Source of the DNA: Vicia villosa
Taxonomy: Eukaryota > Streptophyta > Magnoliopsida > Fabales > Fabaceae
Reading direction: 5' to 3'
DNA length: 64,000 nucleotides
NCBI RefSeq assembly: GCF_029867415.1
Contig: NC_081182.1
Location: forward strand, 47,517,317-47,581,316
Each line of letters opens with the position of its first letter. Position 1 is the stretch's first letter. This document shows, in pieces, positions 1-11,172 of the stretch. A program made the position numbers and the translations under genes. The notes below the pieces were generated by a model. The model did not search any database. It saw only the letters and a list, made by a program, of their open reading frames with translations, and had not been told where the DNA came from.

Positions 1-1040
1 AAATAGACATATAGGGAGTGTACTAAGATGTTTTGAGGGCGTACATGGGGGATATGGCCATGGAAAGGTAAATGTAGAGGGTAAGTCTATCTTGGAGTTT
101 TTGTTGGTTTGTGATCTTACTATAGCTAATACTTGGTTTAGAAAAAAGAGGATAACATCTTATCACATATAAGAGTGGGGTGACATGTTCTTTGATAGAT
201 TTCTTCCTTATTAGAAAATATTTGTTTGAACTGTAAAGTTATTTCAAAAGAGAGCTTAACTATCCAACATAGAGTATTGATTATGGATGCAAAAAGCAAG
301 AGGTCAAAACAAATGTCGATGAATGGATAAGAAACCCTTGAGTTCCAATCTACAAGAATAAGAGAAATATACAAAATTGTGCAAATTATAGGGGTTAAAC
401 TTATGATTCATACCATGAAGTTATGGGAAAGAATGACTGAACGGAGACATAGAAAAGAGACTTGAGTCATTGAGAATTTATTTGGTTTTATGTCTAGGAG
501 GTCAACTATAGAAACAATCTATCTACTACGACAGGGTGATAGAGCAGTATCAAATGGGCCAACAAGACTTGTACTTATTTTTTTTTAACTTGGAGAAGGT
601 ATATAATAAAACTTAAACATATTTTGTGGAAAGACTTATAGAAGAAGGGGTTAGGACGGCCGATTTCCCCATTATAATAGGTTTGCACCAATGTTCAACC
701 CTAATCCCCTACCTTTTTACTTTAATTTTGGATATACTCATGGAGCATATCCAAAAGCTAGCATAAAGATGCATGCTTTTTTTGCAGATGATATAGTCCT
801 ACTGGAAGAGTCGAAAGAGGATGCAAGAGGTTGGAGATAAACTTTAAAAATGCATGACTTTTCCCTAAGCAGAAGTAAGACAAAATATATATGGAATGTA
901 AGTTCAATAAAAGGAGAAGCGTTTCTAACCTAAAGGTAAAAGTTGGAGACTATATCATCCCACAAGTCACACGGTTAAATATCTTGGATCCGTAATACAA
1001 AATAATGGACAAATAGAAGGGGATGTAAACCATAGTATTA
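1..1040 (+). pseudogene. Decayed LINE (non-LTR retrotransposon), endonuclease and RT remnants
   Basis: Plus-strand translation in broken frames gives an endonuclease-like stretch near 40-180 (GGYGHGKVN, then IANTWFRKK) and a reverse-transcriptase core at about 775-815 reading HAFFADDIVLLEES, the FADD active-site block of plant L1-type LINEs. Many stops and frame changes are present, and the distance between endonuclease and RT blocks is far too short for an intact element, so large internal deletions are inferred. The left end lies outside the window. On the right it is cut by the LTR starting at 1041. Family assignment rests on the FADD block and the endonuclease pattern; the decay makes the subfamily unknowable by eye. 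Confidence 0.75.
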
Positions 1041-1213
1041 TGTTGAAGTGTAATCTAAATTCAACAGAATATAGTTAGTATTTCATTTTGCATTAAGAAT
1101 AGTTTGCATTGGGATGTAGTATATAAATTGTGTTTGTTTAGTTTGTTGTAACAGATTTTTCATTATTGAGAGTGTAACTAAATTATCCCTTTTGAAATTT
1201 AGTTACAGATCTA

Positions 1214-1290
<77 letters not shown>

Positions 1291-1322
1291 TCCATCTTCA
1301 TCTTCAACCTTGTAAACCAGCA
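1041..1322 (+). repeat. 5' LTR of copia element no. 1
   Basis: The segment begins TGTTGAAG and ends ACCAGCA, followed two bases later by a primer-binding site. A TATA-like block (TATATAAAT) lies near 1119. The R/U5 part contains a long TC microsatellite (1216-1287). No matching 3' LTR was found downstream of the RNase H region, so no target duplication can be read. Confidence 0.7.
1216..1287. repeat. (TC)n microsatellite
   Basis: About 35 TC units with one interruption (CTAT near 1245), inside the 5' LTR of copia element no. 1. The Ser-Leu or Arg-Glu ORFs crossing it are repeat artefacts. Confidence 0.95.
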
Positions 1323-1324
1323 AT

Positions 1325-1342
1325 TGGTATCCAAAGCTCTGG
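1325..1342 (+). promoter_or_regulatory. Primer-binding site of copia element no. 1 (initiator tRNA-Met type)
   Basis: TGGTATCCAAAGCTCTGG follows the LTR end at a 2-nt spacing. It resembles the TGGTATCAGAGC site typical of Ty1/copia elements but is diverged. It fixes the 3' boundary of the LTR and the plus orientation of the element. Confidence 0.65.
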
Positions 1343-1849
1343 TTCTGAATCAGGAAAGGGAAACACGAGGGTACGTGAGGTGTGTAATTGATTTCGTTTC
1401 TTGAGTCCACGTTGAATTAACGACCGAAATCGAACATAATCATATTTCTTGATTCTGCGGGATTGGGAAACATGAGTGTTTGTGAGAATTAAGTGATTTG
1501 CACACGATCAAAGATGAACGATGGAAATGGTAGCTTGAACACATAGCTTCTAGTATTTGATGGAAATAATAGGAATCGGTGGATGATTCAAATGAGTGTG
1601 TTATTTGGAGCTTAATATGTTCTTGATCTCGTCAATGATAATTATGTGTCAATTGTAACAGATGCAATAAAAGCGGAAAGAAACACACAGTGAAGGCTGA
1701 AAATCAAAGTGGTTAGAAGCCGAAAGTTCAAAGTGAAGGCTGAAAAATATAGTGGTCAGAAGCCAAAAGTTCTCATAATTGATGGTGGAGATTAGTAAAA
1801 CTCTACAGAGTTCAAGAAGTAATGTGAGGAGAATGGAATTGAGCATGAT

Positions 1850-2241
1850 GTTACTGCTTCATACACTCCTCAACACGATGGTCTTGCTGAAAGAAGAAAT
1901 AGAACTTTGCTTGATATGATAAGGAGCATGCTGAAAGATAAGAAGCTCCCTCACACCTTGTGGAGTGAAGTTGTTGCCACTGCAGCATATATGCTCAATA
2001 GGTGTCCAACCAAGAAGCTGAAAGAAACCGTTCATTTTGAGAAATGGATTAGAGATAAACAAAGTGTGATTCATTTCAGATTATTTGGTTCTGTTCGTTA
2101 CTAACATGTTCCATGTGCTACTAGAAAGAAACTAGATGATTTAAGCAAAGTAATGTTGTTGATTGGGTACCACAATACAAATGCTTATAAGCTTTGACGT
2201 CCAGTTACTAATAAAGTTGAATTCAGCAGAGATGTAATTAC
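1850..2241 (+). pseudogene. Copia no. 1 integrase C-terminal core, first copy
   Basis: Translation gives [19 protein letters not shown] followed by an intact ORF (1907-2104) with [10 protein letters not shown] and FGSVRY, the normal copia integrase end. The frame then stops at TAA (2101) where other copia proteins continue with a HVP block. The catalytic Glu of the DDE triad is in AERRN. The same stop is present in the second copy (next entry). Confidence 0.8.
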
Positions 2242-2242
2242 C

Positions 2243-2537
2243 TGATATGACAAGGAGCATGCTGAAAGAGAAGAAACTCCCTCACACCTTATAGGGTGAA
2301 GCTGTTGCCACTGCAACATATATGCTCAACAGGTGTTCAACCAATAAGTTGAAGGAAAACGTGAGTCATTTCAGAATATTTGGTTATGTTTGTTACTAAC
2401 ATGTTACTGATGCTACTAGAAAGAAGTGGGATGATAGAAGCAAACTAATGTTGGTGATTGGGCACCACAGTACATGTGCTTATAAGTTTTCTTATCCAAT
2501 CAGTAATAAAGTTGAATTCAACAGAGATGTTATTATG
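2243..2537 (+). repeat. Tandem second copy of the copia no. 1 integrase segment
   Basis: This stretch repeats about 1910-2241 base for base with scattered substitutions and one deletion of about 36 bp, corresponding to the [12 protein letters not shown] part of copy one. Shared landmarks are AGGAGCATGCTGAAAGA, CTCCCTCACACCTT and AAAGTTGAATTCA. Both copies carry the same in-frame TAA before CATGTT. The unit is about 330 bp and is head to tail. It is not a normal part of a copia element. Confidence 0.85.
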
Positions 2538-2588
2538 AAGGAAACACAAGTGTGGGGTTGAAGCATGTCTTAATCTAACTATGGTGCA

Positions 2589-2810
2589 GTGTTGATACCT
2601 GAGATAACTTCTAAAGGAGAATCTGCCTCTGAAGGGGATTTTTCCTCTGAAGATGAGTCTGAGTCTGAAGGTAACTCTGAAGCTGAAGGAGACTCTGAAG
2701 GCGATTCTGACTCTGAAGGTGAAACTGATTTTGATCCAGATTATGATGATGATTTAGACTTTGGTGGTAATCCAACATCTGACGGTGGTCATACCTCTAA
2801 AGAAGATTAA
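2589..2810 (+). other. Acidic linker ORF between integrase and RT (copia no. 1)
   Basis: A 73-residue open stretch made almost only of Ser, Glu, Asp and Gly (repeats of SEGDSEG). It sits where copia polyproteins have a low-complexity linker between integrase and RT. It is a remnant of the polyprotein rather than a separate gene. Confidence 0.6.
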
Positions 2811-3084
2811 AGAATGACATGGATTACAAAGGTAGACTACTGCGTGGTCTGGTCCAGCATCTGAAGAAGATTTTGAACAAGTTTAGATACCATAAAGAAT
2901 CAAACAAATACCAAGAACATGCATAGAGTTTGAGATGTTCCAAGATAGTGAGAGAGACTCTGAAGGAGAAGTCATCCAGTGTGCCATGTTAGTAGATTCT
3001 GAACCAGTTAATACTGAAGAAACTCTCAAGAAGATAGTGTGGATGAAGGCCATGAAAGGAGAACTAGAGGTTATAGAAAGAAAT

Positions 3085-4490
3085 AAGACTTGAGAGTTGA
3101 CTAGGCTTCCAAAGAACAAGAAAGCCATTAGTGTCATATGGGTTTTCAAGATAAAGCTAAGGCCGGATAGATCAATTGGCAAACACAGAGCAAGATTAGT
3201 AGCTAGAGAATTTCTGCAAAAATCTAGTTTAGATTATTTTGAAGTATTTGCTCCTGTAGCTAGACATGAAACAATCAGATTGGTGATTGCTATAATTGCA
3301 AATAGGAATTGGCCTCTAATGCATTTAGATGTGAAATATGTATTTCTAAATAGTCCTTTACAAGAGAAAATTTATGTGTCACAACCTCATAGATTTGTGG
3401 AAAAGAACCAGGAAGGGATGATGTATAAGTTGCATAAAGTCTTGAATGGACTGAAACAAGCTCCTATAGCTTGGAATCTGAAAATTGAGTCATTTTTCAA
3501 GCTTCAAGGATTCTGAAAATGTGAGATGGAGTATGGCGTTTATGTTTAGCATACCTCTGAAAGCAATATGATTCTGGTGTGTCTATATGTTGGTGACATA
3601 TTGCTAACAGAGGGAGTTGTTGATATGAGATAGTCAAGTTCAAAAAGGTGGAATGAGTTTGAGATGAGTGATTTAGGAAATATGGTATATTTTCTTGGGA
3701 TGAAGATTTTGTACTCTGAGAAGAGTGTATTTTTGCATCAGCTGAAATATGAACTTGAACATTTGTAGAGTTTGAGTTAACAAATTGCAAGTCTGCAATC
3801 ACACGTGCTTAAACAAATCACAAGTTGGATTCTGATGTTGATGGTGATGATGTAGATGCTACAACTTTTAAAAATTTGGTTGGCTCATTGAGATATCTCT
3901 GTAACACCAGACCTGACATCTGTTATGCAATTGAAATGGTGAGTAGGTTTATGAACAAACCAAAGTGGTCACATTATCAAGCTGCTATCATGATACTAAG
4001 ATATATTAAGGGAACTATGAGGTATGAAGTTTTATTTCCTTCTGGTGCTAAATCTGATTCATAACTGATATGCTATTCAGACTCTGATTAGTGTGGGGAT
4101 AGAGTTGAGAGGAGAAGTACTTCTGGATATTTCTTCAAGTATCTGGGAAGTCTCATTTTTTGGTGCTCCAAAAAGCAACTTGTGGTTGCCTTGTCAATCT
4201 ATGAAGCTGAGTACATTACAGGTGCTTTGTCTGCGTGTCAAGCTGTTTGGCTGATGAACTTATTGCAGGATCTGAAGATCAACGTGAGCAAGCCTGTAAG
4301 ATTGATGATAGATAACAAATTAGCTATAAGTCTTGCCTAGAATCCAGTGCTGCATGAAAGGAGCAAGCACTTTGACACAAAGTTCTATTTTCTGCATACT
4401 CAGGTTCATAATAAAATGCTTGAAGTTGTTCACTGTAGTACTCTGAAGCAACTTGCAGACGTGTTGAACAAAGACTGAACACTTTATCAA
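3085..4490 (+). pseudogene. Copia no. 1 reverse transcriptase and RNase H, frameshifted
   Basis: The RT N-part is open at 3097-3516 (KHRARLVARE, FAPVARHETIR, LHKVLNGLKQAP). A stop at 3514 and frame changes follow. The catalytic box at about 3580-3605 reads LYVGDILL, where active copia RTs have YVDD. RNase H follows: GSLRYLCNTRPDICYA (3880-3925), then a stop at 4062, CYSDSD, GYFFKYLGS, EAEYI, DNKLAIS and HFDTKFYF up to about 4400. The catalytic acids of RNase H are largely recognisable, but the frame is broken. Confidence 0.85.
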
Positions 4491-4545
4491 CCTGAACCAA
4501 CAGCTCCCTTAACCTAACTAACAAGTGCCAGCTGAAGTACCCCAC

Positions 4546-5097
4546 TCACCAAGATTTTTTTTTAAACTTCAATTAAACCTACAATATTATATGAGATAAA
4601 CTATTCAGCGTTTAAGAATCAACCAATAATACTATTAAAAAACATACACACCGTTTACTTAATTTTTGTCGGTGGAAGAATGAAGAGGCAACTTTGCAAG
4701 TGTTCCTAATCTTTTGTTATTCTTATCTATTTTATTCATTTTAAAATATATCCACTTCAAGATATATTGTAACATGATTATAAAATTATAATTAATTTTA
4801 TATCTGTATATCTTTCGTGTTTGACTCATAAAAAAAATCCTATAATTTAATTATGCTTGTGTTGCGAAAGAATAAAGAGGAAAAAGAAAAGACAGGTTAA
4901 AAGCCATATATAATATCCAACACTGTTTACAATTTATATTTCTCATTTTTTTCAAATAAACTTATATTTCCCTTCATTATCATTGGAAAAAAAAAATTAT
5001 ATCTGTAGTTTGGTACAATTACCAAACAAAGTATGTACTATAAAATTATATATAGGCAAATAAAATTAAATCAGTACTTTGAACTGTGAAATAAAAA
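4546..5097. other. AT-rich DNA, no gene seen
   Basis: Very AT-rich sequence between the copia RNase H remnant and the Helitron 5' end. No coding similarity, TIR or LTR boundary was recognised. Confidence 0.6.
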
Positions 5098-5399
5098 TCT
5101 ATAATATAAGAAAATTAATGGTTGTGGAAAAGTCAAAAACACCCTTATTTAGCTTTTTGCCACCACATTAAAATTGTGGTTTTTTGGTCTTTGCACCAAA
5201 AAGTTCTTAATTTTATTATTAAAATAATACAACTCTTATATTTTATTAAACTTATCAAATCTCTCTCCATTCTCTATTTTTTTTATCTTTCATCACTTTC
5301 TCACTTCTTTCTTTCACAAAAAATATTTTATTATTGATATATATTTTTTATATACGAAAAATGATATTCATGATCGAAATATTTTTTAGTCAAAAATGA

Positions 5400-6545
5400 T
5401 ATACAGGAAAAATTTATTCAAAAATTCTATTATTGATCTAAATATTTTTATATACGAAAATTTAATATTGATTCAAATATTTTTGTAAATGATACCTAAA
5501 TAAAAATAATATTTGTATACGGAAAAATTATATTACTTACGAAAATTGGTATTTATGATCTAAATATTTTTTATTTAAAAATGATATACAGAAAAAAAAA
5601 TCTACTATTGATCTAAATATTTTTATATACGAAATTTACTATTGATCCAAATATTTTTGTAAATGATACCTAAACAAAAATATACGAGAAAAAAAATATA
5701 TTATTGATCTAAATATTTTTATTTACGAAAAATGTTATTTATGATTCAAATATTTTTTATCCAAAAATGGAATAGGCCAAAAAATCTATTATTTTCTAAA
5801 TATTTTTATATACGAAAATGTGATATTGATCCAAATATTTTTGTAAATGACACATAAACAAAAATAATATTTGTATATGGAAAAAATCTATTATTTACAA
5901 AAAATGGTATTTATGATCAAAATATTTTTATTCCATAATGGTATACGGGAAAATAATTTACTATTGACCTAAATATTTTTATATACGAAATTTACTATTG
6001 ATTCAAATATTTTTGTAAATGATACCTAAACAAAAATGAGGCCTGTATACGGGGAAAAAGTCTATTATTGATCTAAATATTTTTATATACGATAAATGAT
6101 ATTTATGATCAAATATTTTTGATCCAAAAATTGTATAAGAAAAAACATATATTATTGATCTAAATATTTTAATATACGAAAATTTAATATTGATCCAAAT
6201 AATTTTGTAAATGATACATAAACAAAAATAATATTTGTATATGGAAATAAATCTATTATTTACGAAAAATGGTATTTATGATCCGAATATTTTTTATTCA
6301 AAAATGGTATACGGAAAAAAATTTATTATTGATCTAAATATTTTTATAGAAATTTACTATTGATCCAAATATTTTTGTAAATGATACATAAACAAAAATG
6401 AAGTTTGTATACGGACAAAAAAATCTATTATTAATCTAGATATTTTTATATACGAGAAATGGTATTTATGATTAAATATTTTTAATCCAAAAATGGTATA
6501 CGGGAGAAAATCTCTTATTGATCTAAATATTTTTATATACGAAAT
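5400..6545. repeat. Higher-order tandem repeat, about 360-bp period
   Basis: Short sub-units built on GATCTAAATATTTTTATATACG, each roughly 90 bp, alternate in a fixed order. The variant with TTAATATTGATYCAAAT recurs near 5450, 5810 and 6180. The variant with TTTACTATTGATYCAAAT recurs near 5635, 5993 and 6353. Both series give a period of about 360 bp, so about three higher-order units are present. No ORF of interest crosses it. Confidence 0.8.
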
Positions 6546-6627
6546 AAATCAATTAATTATCTAACTTTTTTCTTTTTTTAAACATTTTTATTTAAAATAA
6601 ATTATGTATCCAAATTCGTCTAACTGA

Positions 6628-7408
6628 ACAATATTGAATATTAACGGAAACCTGAAGTTACTGATTAAAATGTTTTTTATTAACAAGAACATGAAGTTAC
6701 TTATCACAATATATATATTGAATATTAACGGGAACATGAAGTTACTTATCATAATATTGAATATTAACGGGAACATGAAGTTACCGATCACAATATTGAA
6801 TATTAACGGGAACCTGAAGTTACTGATTAAAATATTTTTTATTAACAGGGACATGAAGTTACTGATCACAATATTGAATATTAACGGAAACTTGAAGTTA
6901 CTGATTAAAATATTGAATATTAACGGGAACATGAAGTTACTGATCACAGTATTGAATATTAACGGGAACATAAAGTTGCTGATTAAAATATTGAATATTA
7001 AGGGAACATGAAGTTACTGATCAAAATAGTGAATATTAACGTGAACATGAAGTTACTGATGAGAATATTAAATATTAACGGGAACCGGAAGTTACTGATT
7101 CAAATATTGAATATTAACGGGAACATGAAGTTATTGATCACAATATTAAATATTAACGGGAACAGGAAGTTACTGATCACAATATTGAATATTAACGTGA
7201 ACTTGAAGTTACTGACTAAAATATTTAATATTAATATGAACACGAAGTTATTGATCAAAATATTGAATATTAACGGAAACATGAAGTTACTGATCAAAAT
7301 ATTTTGAAATTAACGGGAACAAAGTTACTGAGCAAAATATTAAATATTAATGGGAGCATGAAGTTACTGATCAAAATATTGATTATTAACGGGAACGTGA
7401 AGTTACAA
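6628..7408. repeat. 39-bp minisatellite, about 20 copies
   Basis: The unit contains GAATATTAACGGGAACATG followed by AAGTTACTGATCA. Most copies are exactly 39 bp, which is 13 codons, so frames stay open on both strands (for example 6634-7011 plus and 6588-6971 minus). The ORFs encode a repeated hydrophobic/Asn-rich peptide with a core such as LNINGNMKLL. There is no conserved start context, and it lies inside a Helitron, so it is read as non-coding. Confidence 0.9.
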
Positions 7409-7583
7409 AAGGCTATTTAGACACAATTTAATTTTGGTGATTTCAATTTTGTTCCTTATTTTTTTTAGACACAATTTAATGTTAATTGTTCTTATGCTTT
7501 TCCACAAAATGTTAATTACTTTTAATTTAATTTTTTCTATTAAAAATTATATATGTGAAACAAATGCGCGTCCCGTACCAGAA

Positions 7584-7612
7584 CCCGTGCGAACGCACGG
7601 GTTTGTTACTAG
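7584..7612 (+). other. Helitron 3' terminal hairpin and CTAG end
   Basis: Perfect 8-bp stem with a 2-nt loop, 7 nt spacer, then CTAG. This is the replication-termination structure expected at a Helitron 3' end; it fixes strand and boundary. Confidence 0.8.
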
Positions 7613-7659
7613 TTAAAAGTTGAAAGATACATCTAACTATAGTTGCATTAAAATAGACT

Positions 7660-10600
7660 TTAGGTATTTAAGCCAGCTACGTATGCCACTCCAGTAGACG
7701 GCAACCAAGTCGAGCCCGATATGAACTGACCCACCGTGAATCTATTAGCTTCCACGGTGGACGTAATAACCCGAAACCCGGGCCAAGTTACCCGTTTCCC
7801 AATAGCTCCACCCGGCCCATAATTCATGTATTCACCATAATACAATGTGTCTAAAGCAAATGTTGTATTCCACTCTAACCACCCACGTGGATGTAAATGA
7901 TCCCCCATGTATGATAACATGTACACCGTTCTAGAGTATAGTTTCCATGGACGGCCCAGATACGTTGTGAAGTTTCCCTTGGATGCTTCTAGATCTTGTG
8001 TGGCAAGGATTCTACAGTTATGGATGGATATACCGGTGTTCTGATTCGGGTCTTTTCTGTTTTGGGCTGTGATGGTGTTTTTCTGTTGGGCCATGGGCTT
8101 TCGGGCGTAGAGACTGCAGTTTTGAAAAACAACTGCAGCGTTGCCGAATATGAAGTCTACGGTACCGTAGATGTCACATTCGCGGTAGAATTGACGATTG
8201 GAATGTGCATACATTGTGTCTTGGTATCCGATGATGTTGCAGCGGTAGACCACCGCGTGATCTGATCCAACGCGGAGGGCTACCGCTTGGTGCTTTGATG
8301 GTCCGGCGTAGTTCTCGAATGTCATGTCTCTTGCAATGAAGCCTGGACCACTAGCAGCTGCAAAAAAAAATATATCCCATGTAAGATTTTAGATAATATG
8401 ATAAATTGAGCATCTTTAATAATCTTTAATAAACTCATATGATTAAATATTAGTATTAAGTGGTTGAAATGGAATTATCGATAATGGTACTGTGTTTAAG
8501 AATTAGGAAATTTTGGTTATTATTGTTATTATCAATTAATTATATAGTGCCGGTGCCGGACAAGAACATGTTATTGTTTTTCAGCTGGATAAGCAATGCA
8601 TGACCCACTAACAATAATTTGGTTTCAACTACTTTAATTTGGAGCCATTAGTTTTGATTTTCAATTGAATTATTGGTAGTACTATAAAAAAGTTTACCTG
8701 ACAATATGTTTGTCTCATTTGATTGCCAAATTTTTCTCATTAGACTATTATGCAACTATAATGCTGAAGTAGAAATCACTAAGAGAGGTAGGAAAAGTGT
8801 GCCAGGTTTGAATAATAATAATAATAATAATGCTGTGTTTGGCTTAGTTTTTTTGTCAGCTTCTCTTCTCAGTATAAGAAGATAAGGATCAAACATATGA
8901 CTAGGTATAAATGTCTAAAAATGATTATAAATACATTATAAACATATGACTTATTTTTAATAAAAATATAGCACTGAATAAATAATTAAAATGCCTAGTT
9001 TCTTATAAATGAAGTATAAGTAAAAACCAATTACAATTGTCAGAAAACTTTTTATTCTATTTTCAAGTTCTTTTTTGTTAGCTTTAAACCTTCAATGTTA
9101 AAGTAGCTTTCGAACTCAATAAAAGCTAGGTTAAATGCACTCTAATACTAATAGTTTTGGTTTGGTTTGTTTAATTATAATTCTCATGAATTTAGATTCA
9201 CGATATTAATTATTAACAATGGATTTTCACTTGGTACATTAATTTTTTATTTTAAAAATAGATATACAGTTGGGGTAGACATGTGAGTAAACAGCAAGGA
9301 ATCTTGAAATATGACAATGCGGTCTACAATAGCAGCGCTTGTACGGAGTCTACCTCGTTTCGTGCATGGTTTTGAACTTTAGTTTCGTGTTTTTCTTTTC
9401 TTCCCTTAATTGTTTTAACAATAAAGTCCAAAATAAATCTTTATAATAAATAAATTATTTCTCTTTATTATATTAGAATTTAAATACCATAGGAAAAAGA
9501 AAACGGTATGAAAATTACCAAAGGAAGCAGTGTGAAATGTGGTCAAGTTTTGCATAACATTTTTGCCCCCTGTGATCACTGTCTTTCCCTTTCCGTCTCC
9601 CATGATCATAACATTAGTTTTCTTCCTCCCAATCTTTAAATTGTCTTCTTCATACCTGAAATGTATTTTACATTAATTAAAAACATTATTAGTACCACTT
9701 TCCTTATCTATAATTATAAAATTGTCAACATAGCACCAAACACACTTATCTTTCATGTAGTACTATTCTATTCAAGCAATTACTACACTATCACAACCTA
9801 GTTAAGAAAAAACACAATAACCTTTTGTAAGATAGATCCATATTAAAAAACATTTGTTATGTCACTAATCACATGATTACACTTATTGTTACATGAATGG
9901 TCATCAATGTTAACAAGTCAATGACACAATCCACATTCCACTGATAAATAGAAAATAATTTTTAACTCAATTAAAATAATAAATAAAATTAAAATTAAAA
10001 CAGCTGAATTGATAGTTATACAAACTAGTCTATTTGATAAAAAAAATTAAATAACAAAAGTAGTAGAATTTAATTTTAAAAAATTAGTAGAATTTGATTT
10101 ACCTTCCTTCTTTGATATAGATAATGAAGCGTCGGTTACCGTACTCCGGTATCTTTTTAAGAGCTTCCGATATAGTTTTCACTGTTCCGTTACCGTCTTT
10201 AGAAACTACCACATCAGCCTGTAACGCAGACACCGGCAAGTCCAACAATCTTCTCTCTCGTTTTCTCAACCATATCGGAAAATCATTTTCTGGCATTGTC
10301 ATTAATCGTCTTTTATTATGTATAGGAACACCGGAGAAATCATCTCCGGCGCCGGAGTTAGAGAAAATAGCTAAACAATTACTCACTAGCTCCGACAAGT
10401 CCTTTATATTATTCGCAATCTGATCTTTCACGGCACCGGAAGTGTCGGTAAAACCCTCAGCGCACGTGTCTTGGTTGGTAAGTGCAGCGCTGAGCCACGT
10501 GAGTACATCGTCAGTGGAGGATGAGGTAAGAGGCTTAACGGAGCCTTTGGAGGAGGAGGAAGGTACGACGGAGGTCAATGCGCGAGTGACAGCGTCGACG

Positions 10601-11061
10601 GAGTCGTCAAGAAGTTCGAGACAGTCTTGATAAGCGGCACGGATGCGAGGGTTCATGCCGATGGTGGAGGAGATAGAGGCGGAGGAGTAGAGTGCTTTGG
10701 AGAGATGCTGTAGCGTCATGTTGAGGGAAATGTGGATAAGGTCTTTCTCTGTAGCGATTGTGGATCCAGGGTATTCGAGAAGAGACGTTTCGCAGAGTGA
10801 AGGGAAACGAGTTTTGCTACATGTTCTAGAGATTGCTTGTGTTGGATTACGTCGGAGAGACGGATTTTTATGCTGGTTTCCGCGGCGGGTGTGGACTCCA
10901 GTGAGCATTGCGGCGGAAACTGCGGAGGCAACGATGAGTAACACGGCGAGGAGAGAGAGGAAAATGATTTTCTTCTTGGAAGATCTCGGTTTGGGATGAA
11001 TTATAGGTTCGGAGGGAGTCGAACCTCCAGGGTCGGATAATCCTAACCTACCGTAGTCCAT
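7660..11061 (-). CDS. Pectinesterase/pectinesterase inhibitor (PME34/61-like), three exons
   Basis: Type I pectin methylesterase; removes methyl esters from homogalacturonan in the cell wall. Exons on the minus strand: 11061-10103, 9655-9519 and 8357-7660, all with GT-AG borders, giving 597 aa. Residues 32-53 form a membrane/signal-anchor helix. An inhibitor (PMEI) domain spans about 72-235 with Cys at 81, 90, 147 and 200. Basic processing motifs KRRLM (250-254) and RRLL (270-273) precede the catalytic domain. Catalytic-domain residues are present: Q389 (QAVALR), Q411 and D412 in GYQDT, D433 in GTVDFIFG, R501 in YLGRPWK. The start (MDYGRLG) matches the MGYxRLG start I know from the Arabidopsis PME34/PME61 group. 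The length fits the family and I see no frameshift. The exact paralogue is uncertain. Confidence 0.93.
8358..9518 (-). other. Intron 2 of the pectinesterase gene
   Basis: Large intron with donor GTAATTTT at 9518 and acceptor TTGCAG at 8358. It includes an (AAT)n tract near 8810-8832. No inserted gene or clear TE end was recognised. Confidence 0.8.
8810..8832. repeat. (AAT)n microsatellite
   Basis: Seven to eight AAT units inside intron 2 of the pectinesterase gene. Confidence 0.9.
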
Positions 11062-11163
11062 TGTGTTTTTTTGGTTGAGTGAGTGAAGAGAGAGTACTAG
11101 TACTAGTAGTTTTGGTAATTATGCAGTTTGTTGTGATGAGTTATGAGTAATGAATGATGCCTT

Positions 11164-11172
11164 TTTATATAA
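11164..11172 (-). promoter_or_regulatory. TATA box of the pectinesterase gene
   Basis: Minus-strand TATATAAAA lies about 103 bp upstream of the ATG, a normal distance for a plant core promoter with a short leader. No further element was identified with confidence. Confidence 0.55.

Larger units (their letters stand above)
1041..4545 (+). mobile_element. Ty1/copia retrotransposon no. 1, decayed, 3' LTR lost
   Basis: Order of parts: LTR, primer site, a gag N-terminus (about 1513-1670, start MNDGNG), an internal deletion that removes the rest of gag, protease and the N-terminal integrase, then integrase C-terminal core ([15 protein letters not shown] near 1860), an acidic linker, RT and RNase H. 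GAG-PR-IN-RT-RH order identifies Ty1/copia. All frames are interrupted and the RT catalytic box reads YVGD. It is inserted in the LINE at 1040/1041. No PPT or 3' LTR is visible near 4545, so the 3' end is estimated from the last RNase H similarity. Confidence 0.85.
5098..7612 (+). mobile_element. Non-autonomous Helitron with internal tandem repeats
   Basis: The 5' end is TCTATAATATAAG, preceded by A at 5097. The AT-rich start followed by GTGGAAAAGTCAAAAACACC is the look of plant Helitron 5' termini. The 3' end has a hairpin (arms CCCGTGCG and CGCACGGG, loop AA, 7584-7601) followed by TTTGTTA and the terminal CTAG at 7609-7612, then T at 7613. Insertion between A and T without target duplication is the Helitron rule. 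No Rep/helicase ORF is present. Most of the interior is two tandem-repeat blocks (5400-6545 and 6628-7408). The 3' end lies only 48 bp from the stop codon of the pectinesterase gene. Confidence 0.8.

Noticed and set aside
1183..1410. ORFs encoding Arg-Glu or Ser-Leu repeats
   Set aside because: They only translate the TC microsatellite in an LTR.
6588..7307. Repeat-peptide ORFs on both strands
   Set aside because: They follow from a stop-free 39-bp minisatellite inside a Helitron; no start context or domain.
10124..10999. Plus-strand ORFs opposite the pectinesterase
   Set aside because: Antisense shadows of exon 1; the minus-strand reading has a full PMEI/PME domain set and splice sites.
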